Of a stretch of DNA of 64,000 bases, positions 8,798-18,981 are shown one piece after another. Where the stretch lies: assembly GCF_024748615.1 (NCBI RefSeq), contig NZ_CP087168.1, positions 2,976,001-3,040,000 on the forward strand, given 5' to 3'. The stretch is from Pseudomonas sp. B21-048. GTDB lineage: Bacteria > Pseudomonadota > Gammaproteobacteria > Pseudomonadales > Pseudomonadaceae. The notes beneath the pieces were generated by a model. That model saw nothing but the letters and a program-made list of their open reading frames with translations. It searched no databases and was not told the origin of the DNA. Position 1 is the stretch's first letter, and every line of letters begins with the position of its first letter. The position numbers were made by a program, and so were the translations under genes.

Positions 8798-10594
8798 ATG
8801 CCGTTACGGACCCTTGAGACCTGGCCCCACGGCGCAATCATGCTGGACGCAGAACACACGCGTTTTGCCTTGTGGGCGCCCGATGCGTTTTTCGTCAGTC
8901 TCGAACTGGAAGATGGACAATCCCTGCCGCTATTGCCTCAGGCCGATGGCTGGTACGTGATCAAGACCCGCTGCCCCGCGGGTACCCGCTACCGCTACAA
9001 CATCGATGGCGAGCTTACGGTGCCGGACCCGGCCTCCCGCGCCCAGGCGGGCGATATCGACAGCCACAGCGTAGTGATCGATCCCCTCGCCTATCGGTGG
9101 CAACACAGCGCCTGGCAGGGTCGGCCATGGCATGAGGCGGTGATCTACGAACTGCACGTCGGTGCACTCGGCGGCTTCAGCGAGGTCGAGCAGCATCTTG
9201 CGCGTTTGGTCGAGCTGGGTATTACCGCCATCGAACTGATGCCGCTGGCGCAGTTCCCCGGCGAGCGTAACTGGGGCTATGACGGAGTTTTGCTTTACGC
9301 GCCTCAAGCCTCCTACGGCTCGCCCGAACAACTCAAACACCTGATCGACACGGCCCACGGCCATGGTTTGGCGGTGATTCTGGACGTGGTCTACAACCAC
9401 TTCGGCCCCGACGGCAATTACCTGCATCGCTACGCCAAAGGCTTTTTCCGCGAAGACAAACACACCCCGTGGGGCGCGGCGATCGACTTCCGGCGGCGCG
9501 AGGTGCGCGACTTCTTTATCGACAACGCGTTGATGTGGTTGCTGGAGTACCGCTTCGACGGCCTGCGCCTGGACGCGGTGCACGCCATCGAAGACCCGGA
9601 CTTCCTTCAGGAGCTGGCGCAACGGGTTCGCCGGCAAACCGATCCGGCGCGGCACGTGTGGCTCATGGCGGAAAACGAGCACAACCAGGCCAGCCTGCTG
9701 GAGCAAGGTTTCGATGCGCAGTGGAACGACGACGGCCATAACGCCCTGCACGTTCTGCTCACGGGTGAAACCGATGCCTATTACGCCGACTATGCCGAGC
9801 AGCCCACCGAACAGCTCGCCCGTTGCCTGAGCCAGGGCTTCGTGTTTCAGGGCCACATCACCCGCCACGGTACGCCGCGAGGTGAGCCGAGCGGTCACTT
9901 GCCGCCCACGGCCTTCGTGCTTTTTCTGCAGAACCACGACCAGATTGGCAATCGCGCCTTTGGCGAGCGCCTGCATCAGCTGGCCCATCCTGATGCCCTT
10001 TCCGCCGCTACCGCGTTGCTGCTGTTGTCGCCGATGATCCCGCTGATGTTCATGGGCGACGAATTCTCCGCCGAGCAACCGTTTCTGTTCTTCACCAGCC
10101 ACCACGGTGAATTGGCGGAATTGGTGCGCGAAGGACGGCGCAATGAGTTTGCGGCGTTCAACGCCTTTGCCGACCCGCACAAACGCGAGCAGATTCCTGA
10201 CCCGAACGCGACGCAGACCTTCGAGGCGTCACGGCCGAAATTGACCTCCACCCAGCATCCGGCCATTTACGACCTGTATCGCCAACTGCTGCAGATCCGC
10301 CACCGACACATCATCGCGCACCTGCCCGGCGCCCGCGCGCTGGGTGCGCAGGTGCTGGCCGAAGGCGCGGTGACGGCGCGCTGGCGACTGGGCGATGGCA
10401 GTCAGTTGCGCATTGACCTGAACCTGCGCGATGCGCCCGTGGTCCACACCCTACAGGCCGATGCGAGATTGCTGTTCGAACACCCGCCACAATCGGCCGG
10501 TCTGTTGAATCAGGGCATGCTTGCCCCGTATTGCGCGCTCGTCAGCCTCACGGCCGCAGCCCCTTTGCTACCCCCGAATGGAGAGCGCCCATGA
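8798..10594 (+). CDS. treZ: Malto-oligosyltrehalose trehalohydrolase TreZ
   Basis: TreZ (GH13) releases free trehalose from malto-oligosyltrehalose made by TreY. The 598-residue protein has an N-terminal CBM48-like domain (FALWAPDAFFVSLEL, residues 15-35) and a GH13 barrel with VVYNHFGPDGN, FDGLRLDAVHAI (catalytic Asp), LMAENEH (acid/base Glu) and QNHDQIGNRA motifs. It begins 13 bp after glgA, and its stop overlaps the malQ start by 4 bp (ATGA). All members of the TreY/TreZ pathway lie in this operon, so it should act on glucan trimmed by GlgX. Confidence 0.95.
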   Translation: MPLRTLETWPHGAIMLDAEHTRFALWAPDAFFVSLELEDGQSLPLLPQADGWYVIKTRCPAGTRYRYNIDGELTVPDPASRAQAGDIDSHSVVIDPLAYRWQHSAWQGRPWHEAVIYELHVGALGGFSEVEQHLARLVELGITAIELMPLAQFPGERNWGYDGVLLYAPQASYGSPEQLKHLIDTAHGHGLAVILDVVYNHFGPDGNYLHRYAKGFFREDKHTPWGAAIDFRRREVRDFFIDNALMWLLEYRFDGLRLDAVHAIEDPDFLQELAQRVRRQTDPARHVWLMAENEHNQASLLEQGFDAQWNDDGHNALHVLLTGETDAYYADYAEQPTEQLARCLSQGFVFQGHITRHGTPRGEPSGHLPPTAFVLFLQNHDQIGNRAFGERLHQLAHPDALSAATALLLLSPMIPLMFMGDEFSAEQPFLFFTSHHGELAELVREGRRNEFAAFNAFADPHKREQIPDPNATQTFEASRPKLTSTQHPAIYDLYRQLLQIRHRHIIAHLPGARALGAQVLAEGAVTARWRLGDGSQLRIDLNLRDAPVVHTLQADARLLFEHPPQSAGLLNQGMLAPYCALVSLTAAAPLLPPNGERP

Positions 10595-12669
10595 GCAATG
10601 CGCAACTGGAAATACTGGCCAGCCGAGCAGGCTTGGCTGTCGACTGGATCGACGCCAATGGTCGTCCACAGAAAGTCACCCCGGCGGTGTTGCGCTCGGT
10701 GCTCAGCCGACTTGGCCATCCTGCCAATACTGCCCAGGAGATCGACGCCAGCCTGCTGCAACTGCAGGAGGTGCAACAAACCCGGCACCTGCCGCCACTG
10801 CTGACCTGCGACGTGGGCGTCGGCCTTGACCTGGCCCACTACTTCGAACCGCAAACCCCGTGTGAGATCCATCTCGAAGACGGCTCACGGATTAACTTGA
10901 AGCTCGATGACAACGCTGTATTGCCCGGGCTGGTGCCCGTGGGTTATCAGCATGTGAGCATCGACGATCAATCCTTCACCCTGGCGGTGGCACCCCAGCG
11001 CTGCTACAGCGTCGGCGACGCGGTTGACAGTCAAAACCCGCGCGCCTGGGGCCTGAGTGTCCAGTTGTACGCGCTGCGCCGTCCCGGCGATGGCGGTTTC
11101 GGCGATACCCAGGCCCTCGAAGATCTGGCCCGGGTGGCCGGCGAACGGGGCGCCGAAGCGTTGGCGATCAGCCCGCTGCATGCGATGTTCAGCGGCGACA
11201 CCCAGCGTTACAGCCCTTACTCGCCGTCCAGCCGTTTATTCCTCAATAGCCTGTACGCGGCGCCCGGTGCGATTCTCGGTGAGCGAGCCCTGCGCACCGC
11301 GATCGACGCCACCGGCCTCGCCGCTGAGCTCAAGCACCTCGAAGCACTGCAACTGATCGACTGGCCCACCGCCGCCGAAGCCAAGCACCGCTTGCTCGAA
11401 GCCTTGTATGAAGGATTCACCCACGGCGAACACCCCTTGCACCCGGACTTCAGCAGCTTCCGCCACGCCGGTGGCGAAGCGCTGGAAAATCATTGCCGCT
11501 TCGAAGCGATCCAGGAAGCCCGTGCCCTTCGCGGTGAAAGCCTTGACTGGCGCGAGTGGCCCGAACAGTGGCGTGACCCGCGAAGCACTGCCTTGGCACA
11601 TTTTGCCGAGGAAAACTCGTCCCGCATCGGCTACTACGCATTCTGCCAATGGCTGATTGCGCGCAGCCTGGAGCGCGCCCAAGCCGCCGCCCGCAGTGCT
11701 GGCATGGGCATCGGCCTGATCGCGGATCTGGCGGTGGGTGCTGACGGCGGCGGCAGCCAGGCCTGGAGTCGCCAAGACGAATTGCTCGCTTCACTGACCG
11801 TGGGTGCGCCACCCGATATCCTCAACCGTGCCGGCCAGGGCTGGGGCATTTCCGCGTTCTCCCCCGAAGGCCTGGTGCGCAACGGCTTTCGCGCATTCAT
11901 CGAAATGCTACGGGCCAACTTCGCCCATGCCGGGGGCCTGCGCATCGATCACGTCATGGGCCTGCAACGACTGTGGGTGATCCCCAACGACGCGCAACCC
12001 AGCGACGGTGCCTACCTCTATTACCCGGTGGACGACCTGCTGCGTTTGCTGAGCCTCGAATCCCATCGACATCAGGCCATCGTCCTCGGCGAAGACCTCG
12101 GCACCGTGCCCGAGGGGTTGCGCGAGAAACTCATCGCGCGCTCGATTCTCGGCATGCGCGTGCTGCTGTTCGAACAGGACAATACTCACTTCAAGCCGAT
12201 TCTCGACTGGCCGGACAACGCCCTGGCCACCACCAGCACCCACGACCTGCCGACGCTCAATGGCTGGTGGCATGGCCGCGATATCGATTGGAGCGCGCGC
12301 TTGAATCTGGTCGATGCACCGGGTGAAATCGAATGGCGCCAACACCGTGAGCGCGAGCGCGAAGGTCTACGCCGGGTGCTGAGCCAGGACCCGCAGAATT
12401 TCCGCGAAGAGTCCCACGAAACCGATCAGGTGCTCGACGCCGCGATCCGCTTCCTCGGCCATACCCGCGCGCCGCTGGTATTGCTGCCAATGGAAGATGC
12501 CTTGGGTATCGAACAGCAGGCCAACCTGCCCGGCACCACCGACACCCATCCCAACTGGTCGCGCAGGCTGCCTGGCGACAGCCAAGCCCTGCTCGATGAT
12601 CCGGACGCCGCCCGGCGCCTGGAACTGCTCGCCTGTGCGCGACTTCAGGCGGCCGAGCGTGACCAATGA
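10591..12669 (+). CDS. malQ: 4-alpha-glucanotransferase MalQ (amylomaltase)
   Basis: MalQ (GH77) disproportionates malto-oligosaccharides by moving glucan segments between chains, which rebuilds short chains into TreY substrates. The 692-residue product has the family motifs GLRIDHVMGLQRLW (nucleophile Asp), VLGEDLGTVP (acid/base Glu) and STHDLPTLNGWW. The frame stays open 60 bp upstream, but ATG 10591 starts the recognisable N-terminal domain and overlaps the treZ stop by 4 bp, as expected for coupling. Its own stop overlaps the treY start by 4 bp. Confidence 0.95.
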   Translation: MSNAQLEILASRAGLAVDWIDANGRPQKVTPAVLRSVLSRLGHPANTAQEIDASLLQLQEVQQTRHLPPLLTCDVGVGLDLAHYFEPQTPCEIHLEDGSRINLKLDDNAVLPGLVPVGYQHVSIDDQSFTLAVAPQRCYSVGDAVDSQNPRAWGLSVQLYALRRPGDGGFGDTQALEDLARVAGERGAEALAISPLHAMFSGDTQRYSPYSPSSRLFLNSLYAAPGAILGERALRTAIDATGLAAELKHLEALQLIDWPTAAEAKHRLLEALYEGFTHGEHPLHPDFSSFRHAGGEALENHCRFEAIQEARALRGESLDWREWPEQWRDPRSTALAHFAEENSSRIGYYAFCQWLIARSLERAQAAARSAGMGIGLIADLAVGADGGGSQAWSRQDELLASLTVGAPPDILNRAGQGWGISAFSPEGLVRNGFRAFIEMLRANFAHAGGLRIDHVMGLQRLWVIPNDAQPSDGAYLYYPVDDLLRLLSLESHRHQAIVLGEDLGTVPEGLREKLIARSILGMRVLLFEQDNTHFKPILDWPDNALATTSTHDLPTLNGWWHGRDIDWSARLNLVDAPGEIEWRQHREREREGLRRVLSQDPQNFREESHETDQVLDAAIRFLGHTRAPLVLLPMEDALGIEQQANLPGTTDTHPNWSRRLPGDSQALLDDPDAARRLELLACARLQAAERDQ

Positions 12670-15461
12670 ATCACCCGTTCATCCAGCCGCTACGGGCGAC
12701 CCTGCGGCTGCAGTTTCATAAAGGTTTCACCCTGGATCAGGCGGTGCCGTTGGTGCCGTACTTCGCCAGCCTGGGCATCAGCCATGTCTATGCCTCGCCG
12801 CTGCTCGCCGCCCGCGCGGGGTCCATGCATGGCTATGACGTGGTGGACCCGACCACCGTCAACCCGGAACTGGGCGGTGAAGCTGCCTTGCGCCGTTTAG
12901 TCGCTGCGTTGCGCGAACAGAACATGGGGCTGATCCTCGACATCGTCTCCAATCACATGGCCGTTGGCGGTGGCGACAACCCCTGGTGGCTCGATTTGCT
13001 GGAATGGGGGCGACTGAGCCCTTACGGCGAGTTCTTCGACATTCAATGGCACTCGCCCGACCCGTTGATGGAGGGCCAATTGCTGCTGCCTTTTTTGGCC
13101 AGCGATTACGGCATCGCCTTGCAGGACGGCACCCTGCCCTTGTGTTTCGATGCCCGGCGCGGCGCCTTTTATGTCGAGCACTACGAACATCACTTCCCGA
13201 TTTGCCCGACGAACTACGGCGAACTGCTCAAGGCAGATGATCAGTTGAATGCCGAGCAGGTCGAGCAGCTCAAATCCCTGGCAGACCGTTTCAATACCTT
13301 GAGTTATCAGACTGACGTGCACAGCTTGGCAGTTCCGCTAAAAACCGAGTTGCATGAACTGGCCGGCGATCCGGCGATTCTTCACGCCATCCAGCACACC
13401 CTCGGCACTTATGACTCACTCACCCCCGAGGGTTTCCAGCGCCTGCATAGCCTGCTGGAGCGCCAGAGTTATCGCCTGGCCAGTTGGCGCACCGCGGCGG
13501 ACGACATCAACTGGCGGCGTTTTTTTGATATCAATGAACTGGGCGGCCTGCGCGTCGAACGCCCGGCAGTGTTCGAGGCGACCCATGCAAAAATCTTCGA
13601 GCTGGTGGCCGAGGGTCTTGTCGACGGGCTGCGCATCGACCACATCGACGGTCTCGCCGACCCGCGTGGTTACTGCCGCAAATTACGCCGCCGAGTCGAT
13701 AGACTGGCACCGCAGCGGCACCTGCCGATCTACGTCGAGAAGATCCTCGGCGAAGGCGAAACCCTGCACCGCGACTGGTCCGTCGATGGCAGCACCGGTT
13801 ACGAATTCATGAACCAGTTGTCGTTGCTGCAACACGACCCCGAAGGCGCCCAGACCCTGTGTGAACTCTGGAGCCGGCACAGTGAGCGACCCGCCGATTT
13901 CCATCAGGAAGCACAACTGGCGCGCCAGCAGATTCTCAACGGCTCCTTGGCCGGGGATTTCGAAAGTGTCGCCCACGCCCTGTTGCAAGTGGCCCGAGAC
14001 GACTTGATGACACGGGACCTGACCCTCGGAGCGATTCGTCGGGCCTTGCAGGAACTGATCGTACACTTTCCGGTGTATCGCACTTACATCAGCCCGCTGG
14101 GCCGCGCCGCTCAGGACGAAGTGTTTTTCCAGCAGGCCATGGACGGTGCAAGGCAAACCCTTGGCGAGGCCGATTGGCCGGTGCTCGACTGCCTGGCCGG
14201 CTGGCTCGGTGGCCAACCCTGGCGCAAACACCCGGTGGGCCTCCCACGCAAACTGCTCAAGCATGCGTGCGTGCGCTTCCAGCAACTGACTTCACCGGCG
14301 GCGGCCAAGGCGGTGGAAGACACCGCGCTTTATCGCTCGGCGGTGCTGCTGTCGCGCAACGATGTCGGCTACAACACCGAGCAGTTCAGTGCGCCGGTTT
14401 GCGACTTCCACGCGGCCTGCGTCAATCGTCTCGCCGAATTCCCCGACAACCTGCTGGCCACCGCGACCCACGACCACAAACGCGGCGAGGACACCCGTGC
14501 GCGGCTGGCGGTATTGAGCGAGCGCAGCGCCTGGTACGCCGAACAGGTCGAACACTGGCGAACCCTGGCCGATGAATTGCGCACTGAACCCGGCGCGCCT
14601 TCGGCGGGTGACGAGCTGATCCTTTATCAAGCGATCCTCGGCAGTTGGCCGCTGGAGCTACGCAGCGATGATCGGGTGGCGCTCGAGAACTACGCCCAGC
14701 GCCTCTGGCAGTGGCAACGCAAAGCCCTGCGCGAAGCCAAGTTGCAAAGCAGCTGGAGCGCGCCGAATGAGGGGTATGAGCAGGCGACCCATAGGTTTCT
14801 CCTACGTCTGCTGCTCAGCCCCGAAGGCCAGCCACTGCGCACGGCCCTCGGTGCGGCTGCGCAGAGCATCGCCGTCCCGGGTGCGTTGAATGGTTTGGCG
14901 CAAACCTTGCTGCGAATGACCGTGCCGGGGGTACCGGATCTTTATCAGGGCAACGAGTTCTGGGACTTCACGCTGGTCGATCCGGACAACCGCCGGCCGG
15001 TGGATTACGTCAGCCGTCAGCAGGCCATGCACGTACGATTGGACCTGCCCGATCTGTTGGTGAACTGGCGTGACGGGCGCATCAAGCAAACCCTGATCAC
15101 CCAGACGTTAAACCGGCGTGCCGAGCATACCGGGCTGTTTCAAAAAGGGATTTATCAAGCCCTTGAAGTCCTCGGCAGCCAGGCTCACCGGGTACTGGCA
15201 TTTGCTCGCGAATGGCAGGGAAAACGGGCTGTCGTGATCGTACCGATACGCTGTGCCGAACTGCTGGAAAACAGTGCCGAACCACAGATTGACGCGCCGC
15301 TCTGGGGCGATACACGGGTCAAGTTACCGTTCACTGCGCCTGAAGAAAATCTGAAGGGACTTTTTGCAAGCGTCGCAGTCACAAAACACAGGGAACTGAT
15401 GGTCAGCGCCGCGCTGGGGAATTTCCCGGTCAATCTCTTTATCCAAACGACCCAAGCTTGA
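12666..15461 (+). CDS. treY: Malto-oligosyltrehalose synthase TreY
   Basis: TreY (GH13) isomerises the reducing-end alpha-1,4 bond of a maltodextrin to an alpha,alpha-1,1 bond. The 931-residue length is typical for Pseudomonas TreY. Diagnostic motifs are QFHKGFTLDQA near the N-terminus, LDIVSNHMAVGG, VDGLRIDHIDGLADP (catalytic Asp), YVEKILGEGE (acid/base Glu) and ATHDHKRGEDTRAR. The ATG lies within the malQ stop (ATGA). It is followed after 21 bp by the DUF2934 gene. Confidence 0.95.
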   Translation: MNHPFIQPLRATLRLQFHKGFTLDQAVPLVPYFASLGISHVYASPLLAARAGSMHGYDVVDPTTVNPELGGEAALRRLVAALREQNMGLILDIVSNHMAVGGGDNPWWLDLLEWGRLSPYGEFFDIQWHSPDPLMEGQLLLPFLASDYGIALQDGTLPLCFDARRGAFYVEHYEHHFPICPTNYGELLKADDQLNAEQVEQLKSLADRFNTLSYQTDVHSLAVPLKTELHELAGDPAILHAIQHTLGTYDSLTPEGFQRLHSLLERQSYRLASWRTAADDINWRRFFDINELGGLRVERPAVFEATHAKIFELVAEGLVDGLRIDHIDGLADPRGYCRKLRRRVDRLAPQRHLPIYVEKILGEGETLHRDWSVDGSTGYEFMNQLSLLQHDPEGAQTLCELWSRHSERPADFHQEAQLARQQILNGSLAGDFESVAHALLQVARDDLMTRDLTLGAIRRALQELIVHFPVYRTYISPLGRAAQDEVFFQQAMDGARQTLGEADWPVLDCLAGWLGGQPWRKHPVGLPRKLLKHACVRFQQLTSPAAAKAVEDTALYRSAVLLSRNDVGYNTEQFSAPVCDFHAACVNRLAEFPDNLLATATHDHKRGEDTRARLAVLSERSAWYAEQVEHWRTLADELRTEPGAPSAGDELILYQAILGSWPLELRSDDRVALENYAQRLWQWQRKALREAKLQSSWSAPNEGYEQATHRFLLRLLLSPEGQPLRTALGAAAQSIAVPGALNGLAQTLLRMTVPGVPDLYQGNEFWDFTLVDPDNRRPVDYVSRQQAMHVRLDLPDLLVNWRDGRIKQTLITQTLNRRAEHTGLFQKGIYQALEVLGSQAHRVLAFAREWQGKRAVVIVPIRCAELLENSAEPQIDAPLWGDTRVKLPFTAPEENLKGLFASVAVTKHRELMVSAALGNFPVNLFIQTTQA

Positions 15462-15482
15462 GTTCAGTTCAGGAGCATTGCG

Positions 15483-15833
15483 ATGAGTACCGACGATAAA
15501 CGCATCCGCGAATTTGCCTATCAAATCTGGGAGTCCGAAGGGAAACCCGTGGGCCAGGAAAAACGCCATTGGGAGATGGCCTGCAAACTGGCCGAAGCCG
15601 AAGCACTGGCTCCCGGCAAGTCATCGAAAGCGACCGGCAGCAAACGCGTCGGCACCAAGTCTGCACTCGGCAAGCCCGACGGCAAGCTGGTCAATGCCAA
15701 AGACATCGAACCCGCACTCAAAGCTAAAACCAAGCCCAAAGCCAAACCCGCCGCCGCTTCGACAGTGATCCCGCCAGGAGAAAAAACCACGATAAAAAAG
15801 CCTCGCGCCGCGCGTAAACCGCCAACGACCTGA
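15483..15833 (+). CDS. DUF2934 domain-containing small basic protein
   Basis: This 116-residue protein has an N-terminal DUF2934 motif (RIREFAYQIWESEGKP, residues 7-22) followed by a Lys/Ala/Pro-rich, probably disordered tail. DUF2934 proteins are often encoded in glycogen/trehalose clusters of proteobacteria, and the same position between treY and glgX is seen in other pseudomonads, but their role is unknown. AGGAGC lies 7 bp before the ATG. A REP palindrome separates it from glgX. Confidence 0.85.
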   Translation: MSTDDKRIREFAYQIWESEGKPVGQEKRHWEMACKLAEAEALAPGKSSKATGSKRVGTKSALGKPDGKLVNAKDIEPALKAKTKPKAKPAAASTVIPPGEKTTIKKPRAARKPPTT

Positions 15834-15860
15834 CGCTTGATCGCCTTGCCCCGTTTGATT

Positions 15861-15890
15861 TGTGGCGAGGGAGCTTGCTCCCTCGCCACA
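15861..15890. repeat. REP palindrome between DUF2934 gene and glgX
   Basis: Two perfectly complementary 14-base arms (TGTGGCGAGGGAGC and its complement) enclose a TT loop. It lies 27 bp after the stop of the DUF2934 gene and could stabilise upstream mRNA or weaken readthrough into glgX. Confidence 0.85.
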
Positions 15891-15934
15891 GCTGACCGGC
15901 ATTAGTCCAATAATGCCCCCATGCAGGAGCAACT

Positions 15935-18094
15935 ATGAGCAGTCCAAAGAAAACCGCGCCCGAACCTCGTACCGAGGCCTCGCGAATCCGTGAAGGCTTG
16001 CCCTTCCCGCTAGGCGCGACCTGGGATGGCCTGGGGGTTAATTTTGCGCTGTTTTCGGCTAACGCGACCAAGGTCGAACTGTGCATCTTCGACGATTCCG
16101 GCGAGGTGGAACTCGAGCGTATCGAGTTACCGGAATACACCGACGAGATCTATCACGGCTATTTGCCCGACGCCCACCCGGGGTTGATCTACGGCTATCG
16201 CGTGTACGGTCCTTACGACCCGGCCAACGGTCATCGTTTCAACCCCAACAAGCTGCTGATCGATCCCTACGCCAAGCAATTGGTCGGTCGATTGAAATGG
16301 TCCGAAGCGTTGTTCGGCTACACCATCGGCCACCCTGACGCGGACCTCAGTTTCGATGAACGGGACAGCGCGCCCTTCGTACCCAAATGCAAAGTGATCG
16401 ACCCGGCTCACACCTGGGGTCATGACCATCGTGTCAGCGTGCCGTGGGATAAAACGATCATTTATGAAACACACGTACGCGGCCTCAGCATGCGTCACCC
16501 CTCCGTCCCCGAGAACCTGCGTGGCACCTTCGCCGGGTTGATGGTCGATGACGTGCTCGAACACATCCGCAAGCTCGGCGTGTCGACCGTGGAACTGCTA
16601 CCGATTCATGCCTTCGTCAATGACCAGCATCTGCTGCACAAAGGCATGACCAATTACTGGGGTTACAACAGCATCGCGTTCTTTGCCCCGGACCCACGCT
16701 ACCTGGCCAGCGGCAAGATCGCCGAGTTCAAGGAGATGGTCGCGCACCTGCACGAGGCCAATCTGGAAGTGATCCTCGACGTGGTCTACAACCACACAGC
16801 CGAGGGCAACGAACAAGGCCCGACCCTGTCGATGCGCGGCATCGACAACGCCTCTTACTACCGCTTGATGCCCGACGACAAGCGCTACTACATCAACGAT
16901 TCCGGGACCGGTAACACCCTGGACCTGAGTCACCCGTGCGTGCTGCAAATGGTCACCGACTCGCTGCGTTACTGGGCCACGGAAATGCACGTGGACGGTT
17001 TCCGTTTTGACCTGGCGACCATTCTTGGCCGTTACCACGACGGTTTCGATGAGCGTCACAGCTTTCTCGTGGCCTGCCGTCAAGACCCGGTGCTGCGCCA
17101 GGTAAAGATGATTGCCGAATCCTGGGACTGTGGCCCCGGCGGTTATCAGGTCGGGAACTTCCCGCCAGGGTGGGTCGAGTGGAACGACAAGTTCCGCGAC
17201 ACCGTGCGCGCATTCTGGAAAGGCGACGACGGCCAGCTCGCCGACTTCGCCAACCGCATGACCGCGTCCGGGGAGATGTTCAACCAGCGTGGCCGGCGTC
17301 CGTATGCCTCGGTGAACTTCATCACCGCCCATGACGGTTTCACGCTCAACGATCTGGTGTCGTACAACGACAAGCACAACGAAGCCAACGACGAGAACAA
17401 TCAAGACGGCAGCAACAACAACCTGTCGTGGAACCACGGCGTCGAAGGCCCCACCGACGATCCCGAGATCAATGCGCTGCGCCAGCGACAAATGCGTAAT
17501 TTTTTCGCCACGTTGCTGCTGTCCCAGGGCACGCCGATGCTGGTGGCCGGCGACGAGTTCGCCCGCACCCAGGAAGGCAACAACAATGCCTATTGCCAGG
17601 ACAGCGAGATCGGTTGGGTCAATTGGGACCTGAGCGAAGATGGCAAGGCCCTGCTCAAATTCGTCAAGCGCCTGATCAAATTGCGCCTGGCCTATCCGAT
17701 CCTGCGTCGCGGGCGCTTTCTGGTGGGCAATTACAACGAAGACATCGGCGTCAAGGACGTGACTTGGCTGGCCCCGGATGGCAGCGAAATGTCCACTGAA
17801 CAATGGGAAGAAGCCCATGGTCGCTGCCTGGGCATCCTGCTCGATGGCCGCGCCCAGGAAACCGGTATTCGCCGCAAGGGCGCCGACGCGACTCTGCTGA
17901 TGGTCGTCAACGCTCACCATGACATCGTCAATTTCCTCCTGCCGGAAGTGCCTGACGGCGGTTTCTGGACCTGCATGATCGATACCCATCAACCCTCGAT
18001 TCGTGGCCAGGAACGCTTCGAGTTCGGTCATGAGTATTCGGTCACCGGCCGTTCGCTGCTGCTGTTTGAATTGCAACGTGTGGAAGACGAGTGA
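15935..18094 (+). CDS. glgX: Glycogen debranching enzyme GlgX
   Basis: GlgX (GH13) hydrolyses alpha-1,6 branches of short side chains, releasing linear maltodextrins for TreY. The 719-residue protein has an N-terminal CBM48 domain (GLPFPLGATWDGLGVNFALF), then the barrel with LDVVYNHTAEGNE, VDGFRFDLATILGR (nucleophile Asp), MIAESWDCGPGGYQ (acid/base Glu) and TAHDGFTLNDLVSYNDKHN. GGAGC lies 6 bp before ATG 15935. It closes the main + strand glucan operon, though the 101-bp gap with a REP allows an own promoter. Confidence 0.95.
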   Translation: MSSPKKTAPEPRTEASRIREGLPFPLGATWDGLGVNFALFSANATKVELCIFDDSGEVELERIELPEYTDEIYHGYLPDAHPGLIYGYRVYGPYDPANGHRFNPNKLLIDPYAKQLVGRLKWSEALFGYTIGHPDADLSFDERDSAPFVPKCKVIDPAHTWGHDHRVSVPWDKTIIYETHVRGLSMRHPSVPENLRGTFAGLMVDDVLEHIRKLGVSTVELLPIHAFVNDQHLLHKGMTNYWGYNSIAFFAPDPRYLASGKIAEFKEMVAHLHEANLEVILDVVYNHTAEGNEQGPTLSMRGIDNASYYRLMPDDKRYYINDSGTGNTLDLSHPCVLQMVTDSLRYWATEMHVDGFRFDLATILGRYHDGFDERHSFLVACRQDPVLRQVKMIAESWDCGPGGYQVGNFPPGWVEWNDKFRDTVRAFWKGDDGQLADFANRMTASGEMFNQRGRRPYASVNFITAHDGFTLNDLVSYNDKHNEANDENNQDGSNNNLSWNHGVEGPTDDPEINALRQRQMRNFFATLLLSQGTPMLVAGDEFARTQEGNNNAYCQDSEIGWVNWDLSEDGKALLKFVKRLIKLRLAYPILRRGRFLVGNYNEDIGVKDVTWLAPDGSEMSTEQWEEAHGRCLGILLDGRAQETGIRRKGADATLLMVVNAHHDIVNFLLPEVPDGGFWTCMIDTHQPSIRGQERFEFGHEYSVTGRSLLLFELQRVEDE

Positions 18095-18180
18095 AAGGAA
18101 GTCGGCCACAAATCACGTTGAACTGCTCGCCCGTGCATCAGTCGCATGCATTACATCCGCCCTGATTCAAAGGAGTGAAC

Positions 18181-18981
18181 GTGACCCGCGATGCCGAACG
18201 ACAGGCCGTCGAATCAGTGCTATCGAACACGCCTACGGCGATTCATCGACTGAGGGTGCTGACGGTCAACACCCACAAAGGCTTCACCGCCCTGAATCGG
18301 CGTTTTATTCTCCCTGAACTGCGTGAAGCGGTACGCAGCACGGCGGCGGACCTGGTGTTTCTGCAAGAAGTGGTCGGTGAGCACGACCGGCATTCTTCCC
18401 GTTACAACGATTGGCCGCGGACCTCGCAATACGAGTTCCTGGCCGACAGCATGTGGAGCGATTTCGCTTACGGTCGTAACGCGGTCTACCCTGACGGCCA
18501 TCACGGCAATGCCCTGCTGTCGAAGTACCCGATCCGCGAATTTCGCAACCTCGATGTCTCGATCACCGGCCCCGAGCGGCGCGGGTTACTGCACTGTGTG
18601 CTGGACGTGCCGGGCCATGCCGAAGTACATGCTATTTGCGTGCACCTGAGCCTGTTGGAAAGCCATCGGCAACTCCAGTTGCAATTGCTCTGCTTGCTGC
18701 TCGAATCGCTGCCCGATGATGCCCCGGTGATCATTGCCGGCGACTTTAACGACTGGCAACTGCAAGGTAATGCTGCACTTGCCCGTCGTGATTATCTGCA
18801 CGAAGCCTTCGAGCGCCACCACGGCCGACCCGCAAAAACTTACCCCGCGCGTTTTCCCCTGCTGCGCCTGGACCGGATCTACCTGCGTAACGCAACCAGT
18901 CATGAACCGCGAATACTCGGTCACAAACCCTGGACGCATCTGTCGGACCATTTGCCGCTGGCGGTGGAGGTGCGCCTGTAA
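18181..18981 (+). CDS. Endonuclease/exonuclease/phosphatase family protein
   Basis: This 266-residue protein has the complete EEP-fold signature: TVNTHKGF near the start, LQEVVGEHD (metal-binding Glu), GDFNDW (catalytic Asp/Asn) and the terminal LSDHLPLAVEV (catalytic His). EEP proteins cleave phosphodiester or phosphate ester bonds in nucleic acids, lipids or inositol phosphates; the substrate here is not clear. No signal peptide is evident. GTG 18181 is preferred because AAGGAG lies 5 bp upstream; GTG 18175 overlaps that site. It lies 86 bp after glgX on the same strand. Relatives in other pseudomonads sit beside cardiolipin synthase genes; none is present here. Confidence 0.82.
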   Translation: MTRDAERQAVESVLSNTPTAIHRLRVLTVNTHKGFTALNRRFILPELREAVRSTAADLVFLQEVVGEHDRHSSRYNDWPRTSQYEFLADSMWSDFAYGRNAVYPDGHHGNALLSKYPIREFRNLDVSITGPERRGLLHCVLDVPGHAEVHAICVHLSLLESHRQLQLQLLCLLLESLPDDAPVIIAGDFNDWQLQGNAALARRDYLHEAFERHHGRPAKTYPARFPLLRLDRIYLRNATSHEPRILGHKPWTHLSDHLPLAVEVRL